From contig CAWIIX010000010.1 of NCBI GenBank assembly GCA_963836195.1, forward strand, positions 1-64,000: a stretch of DNA of 64,000 bases. The letters are read 5' to 3'. The first letter of the stretch is position 1, and every line of letters starts with the position of its first letter. This DNA is from Trebonia sp963836195 (GTDB lineage Bacteria > Actinomycetota > Actinomycetes > Streptosporangiales > Streptosporangiaceae). The notes beneath the pieces are model-generated. The model saw nothing but the letters and a program-made list of their open reading frames with translations. It made no database searches and was not told the origin of the DNA. The position numbers were made by a program, and so were the translations under genes. Of this stretch, positions 9,129 to 18,016 are shown one piece after another.

Positions 9129-9875
9129 TCAGCTGAGGTCGTGGGTGATGGTGGGCCAAGGTCCGGCGGTAGCGCGGGGCGCGACTGGCAGGGGGTCTGC
9201 GGTCCCGGCCAGGCAGCGCAGGCCATCGGGACCGCGGTGGACGGCGCCGTCCGGGCCGATCACGGTCGGAATGACCGGCTCGGGCAGGAGGGCCAGCCAC
9301 TCCTGCCGCCACTGCCGGGCCCGGTTGTAAGCCGTGTTGGTCAGCGGCCCGCCGTCGGGCGCGACCGTGCCGCCTTCGCGACGCGCGATCCGCATCGGGT
9401 CGGGGTCGTGCAGGAGCGTATTAGGCAGGTCAGGACTGACTAGGTGCGGATACATCGGATCGGCCGGCCACAGCAGGTCGGTGACCACCCCCCGCACCTC
9501 CTGCGGGCCGCTCAGGTTGCGCCCCCGGGCCCAGATCAACTCGAACAGACGGAGCCGCAGCCGGTCCTCGATGCCGTCGGTGATCGCCTCGGCGTAGGCC
9601 GACACCGCCGCCTTAGTGTTGCTGATCACGACCGGGAGCGTCGTGGGCAGGCGCTCGCCGGGCAGCGCGAGCCGCGCGGCCTCGGCGATGTCGTCCGCCC
9701 CGTTCCCTGTCCTGTCCACGCCGTGTGGGCCGGGCTTGACGCCAGTGACGGGGAGCCGCGGCGAATGCTCGACCGCGCGCCAGTCGACCTGCGCTTTGCC
9801 CGCACGCGCCAGCCGGTCCGCCCGCTGGCTGGCCAGGTAACAGAACACGCAGTTGAAGTCCGCATAAACGATCAT
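9129..9875 (-). CDS. DsbA-family thiol oxidoreductase (thioredoxin fold)
   Basis: 248-residue protein starting MIVYADFNCVFCYLAS, with the first strand and a CVFC motif at the position of the DsbA/2-hydroxychromene-2-carboxylate isomerase active site. The rest is helical, and a C-terminal segment around PVIPTVIGPDGAVH resembles the cis-Pro strand. No signal peptide, so cytoplasmic. ATG at 9875 lies two bases after the TGA that would end the upstream baeRF-type gene if that gene is read through a one-base shift; TTG at 9881 with GGAG upstream is an alternative start. Physiological partner unknown. Confidence 0.7.
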   Translation of the reverse strand: MIVYADFNCVFCYLASQRADRLARAGKAQVDWRAVEHSPRLPVTGVKPGPHGVDRTGNGADDIAEAARLALPGERLPTTLPVVISNTKAAVSAYAEAITDGIEDRLRLRLFELIWARGRNLSGPQEVRGVVTDLLWPADPMYPHLVSPDLPNTLLHDPDPMRIARREGGTVAPDGGPLTNTAYNRARQWRQEWLALLPEPVIPTVIGPDGAVHRGPDGLRCLAGTADPLPVAPRATAGPWPTITHDLS

Positions 9876-9877
9876 TT

Positions 9878-11025
9878 TCAAACACCACTCCCCGGTCTGG
9901 CGGTGGGGGCGGGAACCGCAGCTTGGCCGCGGCGAGGTACTCCTCGGACATGAGGTCCGCCGCTATCTGCCTGGCCGAGCCGCCGGTCTCGATAACGGCC
10001 GCCGCGAGCTCATCCAGGACGTCAGGGGTATACCGGGTGTGGCTCCCGCATACCGGGCAGAGTTCTCCCGAGGTCGCCATCCAGCAGGAACTGTCACAGA
10101 CCACGCCAGGCACGGCCGTGCCGTCGCGCACGAGCAGCGTGTCAATCGCGGACATGCTGCCGGCCCACAGGCAGTCCTGCAGGCCAATCGCGGCCGGGCC
10201 GCCTGCTGCGGCCAGCTCCAGCACCTGATCCACCAGCTGCTCATCCTGCCCGCGCTGGTACTCCCGCACGATCCCCTCGGCGCTGCCGCGAATTTCGGTC
10301 ACCGGGGTCGCGGCCGGGTCAGCGGAGAACGTCCCCGCCACCCGGCCACGCAGCTCGTGCGGCAGCAACCGGAGGAACTCTGGCAGCTCGTGCTCGTGGC
10401 CGCCGGCGACCAGCACGTCGTACCCGTCGGTGCGCAGCAGCTGGTCGATCACCCCGGCGGCCCGCCGGAAGTGGCGCTTGGCCTGCTCGTCCACCCGGTT
10501 CTGGATCCGGTCCTCGGGGCGGGTTTCCGTGTTACCTGCCTTTTGCAGCGGATCGGTGACGGTTTCCACCTCGCGCATCTCGTCCTGGTACATCTCCCAG
10601 ACCCGGGCGGATTCCCGGTCGAGGACCAGGACGCACGCGCGGCAGTACTCGCCGAGCACTGCCAGCATGGGCCGCGCCAGCGGGGTCGCGTTCACCATGA
10701 CCTGCTCACGCACCCGGCGCGGCAGGGGTATCTCCTCATACAGGTCACGGCCGGAGCAGGAGAAGATCGCGATCGTCCCGGGAGGCCAGCGCTCGCTGCC
10801 CGTTGCGTCCTTGATGCGCTTGATGTCAGCGCGCACCGAGAGCCGGTGGCGGTGGTCGAGGTCACCGTCCTTGGCCAGCGGACGTATCTGGTCCAGCAGG
10901 CTGTCCACCCGGGCGCGCACCTCCCGCTGACTCTCGCCTGGGTCGACGCCGCAGTAGAGAGACACCACCGGCAGGCCGTTGGCCTCGAACCTTACGATGC
11001 TGTTGACCGTCTCGGCCGTGATCAT
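9878..11025 (-). CDS. eRF1-like baeRF-family protein, apparent frameshift near 3' end
   Basis: Cytoplasmic protein of about 380 residues resembling the bacterial archaeo-eukaryotic release-factor-like (baeRF/Vms1-like) group: an N-terminal alpha/beta domain, a central block (DVLVAGGHEHELPEFLRLLP) and a C-terminal eRF1 domain-3-like part with a CPVC pair. These proteins are proposed to act on ribosomes or peptidyl-tRNA; direct evidence for this member is lacking. The uninterrupted frame runs on to 9613, but after the Pro run near 9905 its composition is the shadow of the DsbA gene. A one-base shift in the GC run 9900-9915 would end it at TGA 9878, two bases before the next ATG. The start at 11025 has a strong GGGGGGAT ribosome site. 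Confidence 0.62.
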
Positions 11026-11409
11026 CAGCTCATCCCCCCTTAAGGCTCCCTAGTCTTCTCCGCGGTCGGCTGGGGCACATCCGTCATCCTGGTGGTCTTA
11101 CGCTCGTTTCCTGGACGAGTGATTCCTTATGGCAGCGGTCATACGCGATCAGGGACCGCCTGGCGTCGGCGCGAGGCCTGACCGGCAGCGGGCGGCGAAA
11201 CCACCCGATCTGAGGATGTGGCCGACTGGCAGCCGCGCAAGCATGGCGTACACCTGGTGCGGCGCGACAGCGCGCGAAGGCGTCCGGGTATCCGGCCACC
11301 GCGCGGTGCCCTGCACGGCGCGGGCGCCGACACCGATCTGTTGTCGACCGCCGGGCGGACTTCGACCGTCCCGGCGACCCCGAGTTCAGCGCTTCCGAAG
11401 GAGATTCTT
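11026..11409. other. Divergent intergenic region
   Basis: About 380 bases between the baeRF-type gene and the dehydrogenase. The only clear signals are the ribosome sites at each end (GGGGGGAT for the minus gene, AAGGAGA at 11397 for the plus gene). Open frames here have no recognisable homology. Promoters must lie here but no consensus pair stands out. Confidence 0.5.
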
Positions 11410-12558
11410 ATGAAGGCAGTGGTGTACCACGGTCCCCGTAATGTCAGTGTCGACGAAGTGCCGGACGCCAAGATCGAAAAGCCGACGGACGCGCTGGTGC
11501 GGATCACCGCGACCAACATCTGCGGCTCAGACCTGCACATGTACGAGGGTCGCACCGACTTCGAAGAGGGCCGCGTCTTCGGCCATGAGAACGTCGGGGA
11601 AGTCATCGGGGTCGGGGATGCGGTCGACAAGATCAAAGTCGGCGACATGATCTCGGCTCCGTTCAACGTCGCCTGCGGGCACTGCCGCAACTGCGAGGAA
11701 GGGCTGACCAACTACTGCCTGCGCGCCAACGAGCCAGGGATAGCCGGCGCCGCCTACGGGTTCGCCGACATGGGCCCATGGCAGGGCGGCCAGGCCGAGT
11801 TGCTGCGGGTGCCATGGGCCGACTTCAACTGCCTGGTGCTACCCGAGGACGCCCACGAGAAGCAGGACGACTACGTGATGCTCTCGGATATCTTCCCCAC
11901 CGGCTGGCACTCGGTGCGGATGTCCGGACTGCGCCCAGGCGAGAGCATCGTAATCTACGGCGGCGGACCAGTCGGATGCATGGCCGCGCTCTCGGCCACC
12001 ACCATGGGCGCGTCCAAGGTCATGGTCGTGGACCGTCATCCGGACCGGCTCCGGCTCGTCGAGCAGATCGGCGCGATCAGTGTCGATGACTCCAAGGGCT
12101 CACCAGTCGACCAGGTCATGGAGCAAACCAACGGCATGGGCGCCGACCGTGGCGCCGAGTGCGTCGGCTACCAGGCGCACGACCCGCGAGGCCATGAGGA
12201 CAATTCCGCCACGCTGAACGACCTGGTCTCGTCGGTGCGGTTCACCGGAGGAATCGGCACCGTCGGCGTGTACGTCCCGCAAGATCCCGGCGGGCCGAAT
12301 GATCTGGCCAAGCACGGCAAAGCCCCGTTCGACTTCGGCAGCTTCTGGTTCAAGGGGCAGCACATGGGCACCGGGCAGTGCCCGGTGAAGCACTACAACC
12401 GGTACCTGCGCAGCCTCATCGCCGAAGACAAGGTCAAGCCGTCCTGGATCGTTTCCCACGACCTGCCTCTCGACCAGGCACCCGAAGCTTACAAGCACTT
12501 CGATGCCCGGGAAGAAGGCTGGACGAAGGTCGTCCTTCACCCAGGACAGGCGGCCTGA
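11410..12558 (+). CDS. Zinc-dependent medium-chain dehydrogenase (glutathione-independent formaldehyde dehydrogenase-like)
   Basis: 382-residue MDR-family enzyme oxidising an alcohol or aldehyde with NAD(P). Visible features: catalytic-zinc region NICGSDLHMYEG followed by GHENVGEV, structural-zinc cysteines CGHCRNCEEGLTNYC near residue 90, and the nucleotide loop GGGPVGCMAA. The inserts around DPGGPNDLAKHGKAPFDFG and the C-terminal GQCPVKHYNRYL segment resemble the glutathione-independent formaldehyde dehydrogenase subgroup rather than ordinary alcohol dehydrogenases. The open frame extends upstream, but ATG 11410 has AAGGAGA seven bases before it and the protein then starts MKAVVYHGPRN. Monocistronic; a large hairpin lies about 100 bases downstream. 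Confidence 0.9.
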   Translation: MKAVVYHGPRNVSVDEVPDAKIEKPTDALVRITATNICGSDLHMYEGRTDFEEGRVFGHENVGEVIGVGDAVDKIKVGDMISAPFNVACGHCRNCEEGLTNYCLRANEPGIAGAAYGFADMGPWQGGQAELLRVPWADFNCLVLPEDAHEKQDDYVMLSDIFPTGWHSVRMSGLRPGESIVIYGGGPVGCMAALSATTMGASKVMVVDRHPDRLRLVEQIGAISVDDSKGSPVDQVMEQTNGMGADRGAECVGYQAHDPRGHEDNSATLNDLVSSVRFTGGIGTVGVYVPQDPGGPNDLAKHGKAPFDFGSFWFKGQHMGTGQCPVKHYNRYLRSLIAEDKVKPSWIVSHDLPLDQAPEAYKHFDAREEGWTKVVLHPGQAA

Positions 12559-12653
12559 CCTTGTTCCTCGAGTTCGGGCTGACCGAGGTAGCGGCCAGCG
12601 AGTTGGCCGCGGAAGCGGCCGGGATCCGCAGTTCGCGGATTCGCGGACTGCGG

Positions 12654-12715
12654 GAGTCACCACGGTCCGTTCGGATGATCCTTGATTTTTATCCCGAACG
12701 GACCGTCGGTGACTC
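12654..12715. repeat. Long imperfect palindrome, copy 1 of GGTCCGTTCG element (probable terminator)
   Basis: Inverted repeat with arms 12654-12674 and 12694-12715 that match at all but one position around a 19-base loop containing TGATTTTTAT. The core GGTCCGTTCG ... CGAACGGACC is repeated at 35561-35599 around a loop that also contains TGATTTTT. Its site about 95 bases after the dehydrogenase stop suits a terminator; the shared core suggests a dispersed element. Confidence 0.7.
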
Positions 12716-12784
12716 GCAGCGCCGCGTGAGCACGCGCGCTCGGGGGCAGGTGCAGAATGCCGGGGACGACCACTGGGAGATGTC

Positions 12785-13441
12785 GTGCTGCACATCCGGC
12801 TGAGCCGGATCGCCGCGGACCCGCCCGCGCTGGACGACTGCGTCGCCTACATCAAGAGCGAGGCCCGGCGGGCGGTGGAGGTCCGCCCGGGCAGCCTGGG
12901 CATCTCGGTGCTGGCGGACCGGGCGGAGGGCGCAGCGCTATTCGGGTCGGTCTGGGCGTCTTCGGAGGCGATGAGCGTGAGCGAGGAGACAGAAGCGCCG
13001 CTGCGCGCGGAACTGGCCAAGCGGGCCGGCCCGCCGGTAACCGTCGAGGAGTACCAGGTCCCCATCTCCGTCATCTTCGACTATGCGATCCTGCTGCTGG
13101 GCGGGCAGGCGGTCCGGCTGACGCAGATCCAGGTCAAGCCGTCACAGGTCGACGACGTCATCGAGGTGGTCGGCGACGAAGTCGTCCCGTCGGTGTCCGA
13201 GGCTGCCGGTTTCCGCGGCGTGCTGCTGTTCGCCGACCCGGCCTCGGGGCGCATGATCAGCGAGACGATATGGCGGGACCCGCGAGCGCGGGCGGCCGCC
13301 CCAAGCGTCGCCGCGACCATCCGGAGCGAATTCCCCCACGAGGCGGGCAGCGATATCCCCGGATTCCCCGATGAGGGCGGCGCCGAGATCCGCGGCGTCA
13401 CGGACTACCGCCTCGTGTTCAGCTCTATCCGGGACCCCTGA
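12785..13441 (+). CDS. Hypothetical protein, tandem ABM-like alpha/beta-barrel domains
   Basis: 218 residues, no signal peptide or membrane helix. Two halves of about 100 residues each start with a strand and contain the pattern seen in dimeric ferredoxin-like (antibiotic biosynthesis monooxygenase, ABM) folds: VRPGSLGISVLAD...ALFGSVWAS in the first, AAGFRGVLLFADP...MISETIWRD in the second. GTG at 12785 follows GGGAGA by about five bases. Function unknown; the fold is a structural guess from sequence pattern. Confidence 0.6.
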   Translation: MLHIRLSRIAADPPALDDCVAYIKSEARRAVEVRPGSLGISVLADRAEGAALFGSVWASSEAMSVSEETEAPLRAELAKRAGPPVTVEEYQVPISVIFDYAILLLGGQAVRLTQIQVKPSQVDDVIEVVGDEVVPSVSEAAGFRGVLLFADPASGRMISETIWRDPRARAAAPSVAATIRSEFPHEAGSDIPGFPDEGGAEIRGVTDYRLVFSSIRDP

Positions 13442-13706
13442 CTGCGCCATAACTGCCAGCTGATCGCGAGGTTCGCCGAAGCGGTCGCACAGGTGGGTCA
13501 ACGCCAGCCGAGAGCCCCCTCGCGGGTCTCCGGTGATCAAGCCGAGCCACTTGCCGCGCTATCTATCTCCGGCGGCGCAGGTGACGGCTCAGGTCGCCGA
13601 CGAGATCGACTGGGACGCGCCGTTCGGCGAAGATCCACCGCCCGTTGCGGAGTTCCCTGGGCGACCAGAGTCGGTACGCCGGTTTCCTCAGGTCCTGGGA
13701 AGCGGG

Positions 13707-14091
13707 TTAGCGGTTGGTCTTGATGAACGCCAGGACTGTGTCGGCGACGTCTCGCCAGCCGCTGTCCTCGCACCAGGTCGCGCAGCGACTGATAGGGAAG
13801 CAGCTCCATGATGATCCACGGGTGGCCGTCTTCCTCGAGGATGTCGTAGATGCGGACCACGTTCAGGTGCGCGAGGCGGCCGGCCATCTGGGCTTCCCTG
13901 ACGGCCCGGCGGCAGGCGATCTCCTGCTCGGCCTCGGTGAAGTGCGGCGGCCAGACGAGCTCTTTCACGGCCACGTCGCGTTTGAGCAGCTCGTCGCGGG
14001 CCTGCCAGACCACGCCCATCCCGCCTCGGCCGATGACAGCACTGAGCCTGTAGCGTCCGGCAAGCAGACGTCCCGTCTCAGTCAGCTCCAT
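13707..14091 (-). pseudogene. Truncated serine/threonine protein kinase (N-lobe only)
   Basis: Starts MELTETGRLLAGRYRLSAVIG with the Gly loop GRGGMGVVW, the VAIK-type lysine (VAVKELVWPP) and the hinge IIMELLPYQSLRDLVR, then stops resembling a kinase. The HRD and DFG parts are missing. Continuing in frame gives an Arg-rich tail to 13537. Shifted by one base the strand reads ...CEDSGWRDVADTVLAFIKTNR and stops at 13707, which looks like a genuine C-terminus of another gene joined on. A deletion that fused two gene ends is the simplest reading. It cannot be an active kinase. Confidence 0.7.
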
Positions 14092-14279
14092 GTCGTCCCG
14101 GCTACCCCGGAGATATGGCGCATAACGATCAATGGTGAAATAGCACCAGCCGAGTTGATTAAACAGAATTGAACACTGCCCGCCCATCTCACGGCTGCGG
14201 ACCGTTCTCAACCCGATCTGACCGGGCGGGCGCGAAGGCAGCGACGATTCAGCGGGTGCCCATCGGCCGGGCGTTCACG

Positions 14280-14356
14280 GCGGATCACGCGCGCGTCCGC
14301 GGCGCCCAGCCCGAGCGCGACGGCGCGGACGATACCGCGACCGGCGCCGGTGAGGC
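14280..14356 (-). pseudogene. Remnant of short-chain dehydrogenase N-terminus
   Basis: On the minus strand this stretch reads LTGAGRGIVRAVALGLG, the degraded TGxxxGIG dinucleotide loop and first helix of an SDR, close to the N-terminus of the intact SDR at 21094-21873. Nothing SDR-like continues beyond about 25 residues. Confidence 0.5.
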
Positions 14357-14590
14357 TTCGTCGAAGACGAGACCGGGCTGGGACTTGACCTGGCCAGGAC
14401 CTCGACCCTGGATCCCAAGATCGCGGCGTTGCTTCAACTAGGGATATGGGTCACCACCGGGTCATCAGCTGTCTGCCTCGAATGGAGCGCCGCGCGGGCG
14501 CTCGCGGCGGGCACCGCAGACGACGAGATCGCCGATGTGCTGCTGGCAATCGCCCCCGTGACCGGGCTCGGCCGGGTCGTCTGCGGATGA
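14357..14590 (+). pseudogene. Carboxymuconolactone decarboxylase (AhpD-like) family remnant
   Basis: The frame beginning immediately after a TGA at 14351 reads LDPKIAALLQLGIWV, CLEWSAARALAAGTADDEIADVLLAI and APVTGLGRVV, typical of the core of small CMD-family proteins, then stops at 14588-14590. No start codon is available upstream and the usual C-terminal 20 or so residues are absent, so this is a truncated pseudogene. The family catalytic CxxC is not present; this subgroup has a single Cys. Confidence 0.65.
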
Positions 14591-14806
14591 TCCGCTAGCC
14601 GCTGCTCGTTGCCACGACGACGGCGTACCTGTGCTCGTCGTTCCGTTACTCGTTCAGGCTCAAGCACGTCCCGTTGGACGTCTTTCAGAGAAACTTCGGA
14701 GCTTGACGTTGGGACACCAGCCGTTTGGTCGCGAATCGCGGGGGTAGCGGCGCGGACGCTGCCGCTGGGCAGCGGTTTTGATACTCGAATTACCAGGACG
14801 GTACGG

Positions 14807-15472
14807 GTGCAACATTTCATCAGCTCCTACGGATACCTGGCCATACTCGTGCTGATGATGGCTGAGTCGGCCTGCATACCAGTTCCCTCCGAGCTCACGA
14901 TGCCCTTCGGCGGAGCGATAGCGGCCGGCGCCGTAGCTGGGGTTCACCTCAGCCTGGCGCTGGTCATCGTGGTCGGGGTGGCGGGCAATGTGATCGGCAG
15001 CTATCTGGCCTGGGTGGTTGGCCGGTACGGCGGCGAGGCGGCCACGCGCCGATGGTCTTCGTTCCTCGGCGGTCGGACCGGCATCGAGCGGTCGCAGCGC
15101 TGGTTCGATCGCTATGGCGGGCGGGCCGTCTTGATCGGGCGCCTGATACCGGTAGTGCGGACGTTCATCTCGCTGCCTGCGGGTTACGCCCACATGCGGT
15201 CATTTCGTTTCGGCGTCTATACCGCGGTTGGTTGCGTCCCCTGGATCGGCGGCCTGGCCTGGGCCGGGTACGCGGCCGGGGCTAACTGGCAGCATGTGCA
15301 GCATCTGGTGAGCACCCCCACCTATATCATCGCCGGGCTGGTCGCCCTGCTGGTGATCGCCGCGGTGGTCGCGGTCATCGTGCGTCGGCGGAAGCGGTCA
15401 TCGGCAGCCCAGTCGGGGCCAGCGACCGATTCAGCGCCTGTGGGTTCGGGACCGCAGCAGAGAACGGGCTGA
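14807..15472 (+). CDS. DedA-family membrane protein
   Basis: 221-residue integral membrane protein with the DedA/SNARE-associated signatures: an N-terminal re-entrant part with SACIPVPSELTMPFGG, a central helix block (LVIVVGVAGNVIGSYLAWVVGRYGG), then FDRYGGRAVLIGRLIPVVRTFISLPAG and two C-terminal helices before a basic tail. DedA proteins act as proton-coupled lipid flippases or are needed for envelope homeostasis. GTG at 14807 is chosen because CAGGACGG lies seven bases upstream; the frame is open further upstream but runs into the CMD remnant. Convergent with the peroxiredoxin. Confidence 0.87.
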   Translation: MQHFISSYGYLAILVLMMAESACIPVPSELTMPFGGAIAAGAVAGVHLSLALVIVVGVAGNVIGSYLAWVVGRYGGEAATRRWSSFLGGRTGIERSQRWFDRYGGRAVLIGRLIPVVRTFISLPAGYAHMRSFRFGVYTAVGCVPWIGGLAWAGYAAGANWQHVQHLVSTPTYIIAGLVALLVIAAVVAVIVRRRKRSSAAQSGPATDSAPVGSGPQQRTG

Positions 15473-16348
15473 CATGGCCAGCGCGGGCACCGGGGAGCGG
15501 ATCGAACGCCAGCAGCTGCGGCAGCGGGAGCGGCGGGCGCGTCTCTCCCGGCGCGTCCGGTCAGCCATGGCGGCGATTGGCGCCGTCTGAACCGCCGGAT
15601 GCAGCGATGATTGAGACGCTCGCGTGAGCGCTCGCCGGTCCCGCGTGGCGCCTAAATCGGCTTGCCTGACAGGACGACCTCGGTGATCGATGCGGAGGTG
15701 GTCGATGGCATTGATGATCAGCTCGGGTTCGGTGCGGGTGCTGTAATCGGGGTGGACGTCGATCCACCGGACGGTGCGGCCGGCACCGAGGATGACGGTG
15801 GCGGGCATCGGCAGGGTGACGGTGCCGTCGGCGTTGACGCCGGTCAGGTCGAGTCCGAGGTGCAGCTGGGCGGCGCGGGCCTCGGGCGACGGGCGGGTGA
15901 GGATGCCCAGGCGCCCGGCGATGGTGTTGCCGGGATCGGAGACGACGGTGAAGGCCAGGCCGTGCTTCTGCTGCATGGTCAGCGACCCGTCCGGTTTCTG
16001 CGGGCTGATCGCGACGAGCGGGATGCCGCGCTCGGTGAGATGCGGGAGCAGCTGCGTCTGGTAGGCGGACAGGGCGATGTTGCAGTACGGGCACCAGGCG
16101 CCCCGGTAGAGGACCAGGACCGACGTGCCGCTCCCGGCTGCGGCGTACAGGGTGGTGGCGGCTCCGTGCACGTCGAGCAGCTCCGCGTCGGGCAGGACGG
16201 TCCCGACGGGGGCGATGCCGGCTGGCGCGCTGGCCGCCAGCTCAGCCTGTTCGCGGGCGAAGGCGCCCATGGGCTCGGCGGGCGGGTCGGCCGCCATCGT
16301 GGCGTGCATCTGCGCGACGCGCTCGGCGATCGTGGACGGGCTGGTCAT
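15431..16348 (-). CDS. Peroxiredoxin-like (AhpC/TSA) protein, possible C-terminal frameshift
   Basis: Thioredoxin-fold peroxidase-like protein with YRGAWCPYCN at about residues 85-94, consistent with a PrxQ/bacterioferritin-comigratory type thiol centre. Start ATG 16348 has GGAG seven bases upstream. The recognisable domain ends near residue 228 (INAIDHL), but the open frame continues for about 75 Arg-rich residues and overlaps the 3' end of dedA by 42 bases. A one-base shift near 15690 would stop it at TAG 15654-15652, which would be a more normal length. A GGTAAGGC-N15-CGCTCA motif lies 68 bases upstream of the start, placing it in the proposed ECF regulon. Confidence 0.8.
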   Translation of the reverse strand: MTSPSTIAERVAQMHATMAADPPAEPMGAFAREQAELAASAPAGIAPVGTVLPDAELLDVHGAATTLYAAAGSGTSVLVLYRGAWCPYCNIALSAYQTQLLPHLTERGIPLVAISPQKPDGSLTMQQKHGLAFTVVSDPGNTIAGRLGILTRPSPEARAAQLHLGLDLTGVNADGTVTLPMPATVILGAGRTVRWIDVHPDYSTRTEPELIINAIDHLRIDHRGRPVRQADLGATRDRRALTRASQSSLHPAVQTAPIAAMADRTRRERRARRSRCRSCWRSIRSPVPALAMSARSLLRSRTHRR

Positions 16349-16415
16349 TGCTGGGCTCCTGCCGCTAGCAGTGGTCGGGCGGCGGGGCGCTGCTGGGGCG
16401 CCCCGCCTTACCGGG

Positions 16416-16444
16416 TGAGCGTCACGCGAGGGCCTCGCCTTACC
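16416..16444 (-). promoter_or_regulatory. ECF-type promoter motif for the peroxiredoxin
   Basis: Minus strand GGTAAGGC (16444-16437), 15-base spacer, CGCTCA (16421-16416), ending 68 bases before ATG 16348. One of six matches to GGTAAGRC-N15/16-CGCNNA in this neighbourhood. A second GGTAAGGC half lies at 16412-16405 without a clear partner. Confidence 0.55.
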
Positions 16445-16556
16445 TCCGCAAGCAGAACGGGATGCCGAACCGCAAGCGCCTGACCGTAACAGCCGGCCTG
16501 TGCCCCGGGACTGCGGGTGTGGGAGCGGTTCTGCAGATCTCGACAGTGGAGGAACA

Positions 16557-17798
16557 ATGAGAATCACGAATGACCGTCGCGCTCGGTCGGCCGGACCGGG
16601 GGCGTGGGCCGGAGATGCCCGCCCGTTCGGCGCCAGGCGCCTGCTGGCGTCGCGGTGGCGGGTCCCGGTCGCGCTCAGCGCGGTCGCGGCCGGGGCCGTG
16701 CTCGCCGCTCCGGCGGTGGCGTCGGCTTCGTCCTTCCCGTCTCCGGTCACCGGGCACGTGTACCTCGACGACAACGCCGCGGGCGCGAACACGATCGCGG
16801 CGTTTGACCGGCACGCCGACGGGTCGCTGACCCCGCTTCCCGGCTCCCCCTTCGCCGCCGGGGGCGCCGGTACCGGGGCGGGCCTGGCGTCCGAGGGAGC
16901 GGTGCAGATCGCGGACGGCGGCCGGCTCCTGCTGGCCGCCGACGCGGGCAGCAACCAGGTCTCGGCGCTGCGCATCCAGCCGGACGGGTCGCTGCGCCTG
17001 GCGAGCGTGGTGTCCTCGAACGGCGTCCTGCCAGTCAGCATCGCGGTGCACGGCAGCCTGGTCTACGTCGCCAACGCCGGCCCGGCCGGCAGCAACTACA
17101 CCGGTTTCCGGCTCGCTCCGCTGGGCACCCTGACGCCGGTGCCCGGGTCGACCGTAGCGCTGCCCGCTGGCGCCCAGCCCGGTGACGTGCTGTTCAACGG
17201 CACCGGCACCAAGCTGGTCGGCACGCGGGTGGGGACCTCGCAGATCGACAGCTTCACCGTAGGACTGGGCGGGCGGCTGACGGCGGCCCCGGGCTCGCCG
17301 TTCACCGCCCAGGGAACCGGCCCGTTCGGCAGCCAGTTCCGGCCGACCAACCCCGGCCAGTTGTTCGTGTCCAACGCCCACAACGGCACCGGGCTGGGCA
17401 CGGTCTCGGCATTCACCGACTCGCGCGCCGGGGTGCTCGCCCCGATCGGGAGCTCCCCGGTCCCCGACCAGCAGACGGCACCGTGCTGGGTCACGATCAC
17501 CCCGGACGGCCGCTACCTGTTCGCGGTCAACACCGGGTCGGGCACCATCTCGCGGTACTCGATCGCCCCGGGCGGCGCCCTGACGCTGCTTGGCAGCACC
17601 CAGGTCTCTGCTAACGGCGGCGTCGGCGCCGTCGACCCCGGGCTGAGCCCGGACGGCCGCTACCTGTACGTCAACGAGAGCAAGATCGCGTCGGTCGGCG
17701 CCTTCGGCGTCAGCCGCGGTGGCAACCTGACCGAGCTGCCCGGCTCACCCACCCCCCTGCCCGCAGGGGCCACCCCGGCCGGCATCGCAGTGAGCTAG
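16557..17798 (+). CDS. Secreted beta-propeller protein (6-phosphogluconolactonase/YVTN-like)
   Basis: 413-residue exported protein: a basic N-terminus, hydrophobic core VALSAVAAGAVLAAPAVASA and an AxA cleavage site, then about seven repeats of the type GxLTPLPGSPFAAGG ... LLLAADAGSNQVSALRIQPDGSL characteristic of the Lactonase/YVTN seven-bladed propeller. The catalytic role seen in cytoplasmic Pgl enzymes is unproven for secreted forms, so binding or an unknown hydrolase activity is as likely. ATG 16557 has GGAGGA four to five bases upstream. A perfect 36-base palindrome terminates it. Confidence 0.82.
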   Translation: MRITNDRRARSAGPGAWAGDARPFGARRLLASRWRVPVALSAVAAGAVLAAPAVASASSFPSPVTGHVYLDDNAAGANTIAAFDRHADGSLTPLPGSPFAAGGAGTGAGLASEGAVQIADGGRLLLAADAGSNQVSALRIQPDGSLRLASVVSSNGVLPVSIAVHGSLVYVANAGPAGSNYTGFRLAPLGTLTPVPGSTVALPAGAQPGDVLFNGTGTKLVGTRVGTSQIDSFTVGLGGRLTAAPGSPFTAQGTGPFGSQFRPTNPGQLFVSNAHNGTGLGTVSAFTDSRAGVLAPIGSSPVPDQQTAPCWVTITPDGRYLFAVNTGSGTISRYSIAPGGALTLLGSTQVSANGGVGAVDPGLSPDGRYLYVNESKIASVGAFGVSRGGNLTELPGSPTPLPAGATPAGIAVS

Positions 17799-17822
17799 CC
17801 GGGAGCCTGCCGAGCTTGTGCC

Positions 17823-17858
17823 GATGGCCGGTGACCGGGTACCCGGTCACCGGCCATC
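17823..17858. terminator. Perfect 36-base palindrome downstream of the propeller gene
   Basis: GATGGCCGGTGACCGGGT and its exact reverse complement are adjacent, giving a stem of up to 16 pairs with a four-base tip, 25 bases after the stop codon. No U-run follows, as is common for actinobacterial hairpin terminators. Confidence 0.75.
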
Positions 17859-17924
17859 GCTCTGGTGTCGATCGTGGCCGGGCCGCACCACGCAACTGCT
17901 CTTGCCGCAGGCAGGTAACTCGGA

Positions 17925-17954
17925 GGTAAGACGACAGCGCGTTTCTGCCGCTGA
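17925..17954 (+). promoter_or_regulatory. ECF-type promoter motif of the sigma factor operon (putative autoregulation)
   Basis: GGTAAGAC (17925-17932), 16-base spacer, CGCTGA (17949-17954). Sits 62 bases before the small leader ORF and 174 bases before the ECF sigma start. The same motif precedes five redox genes nearby, which suggests that this sigma factor drives its own operon and those genes. Confidence 0.55.
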
Positions 17955-18016
17955 CTAGTGCGATGGACACCTCTCTGCCTCACCCGGGCCAAGCTGACTG
18001 CCAAGGGAGCCTCACG

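Noticed and set aside
11098..11105. CGTAAGAC on the minus strand before the baeRF-type gene
   Set aside because: The first base differs and no CGCNNA follows at the right distance.
15431..17041. Single 536-residue minus-strand protein
   Set aside because: The part upstream of 16348 is antisense to the propeller gene and has no domain; the peroxiredoxin begins at 16348.
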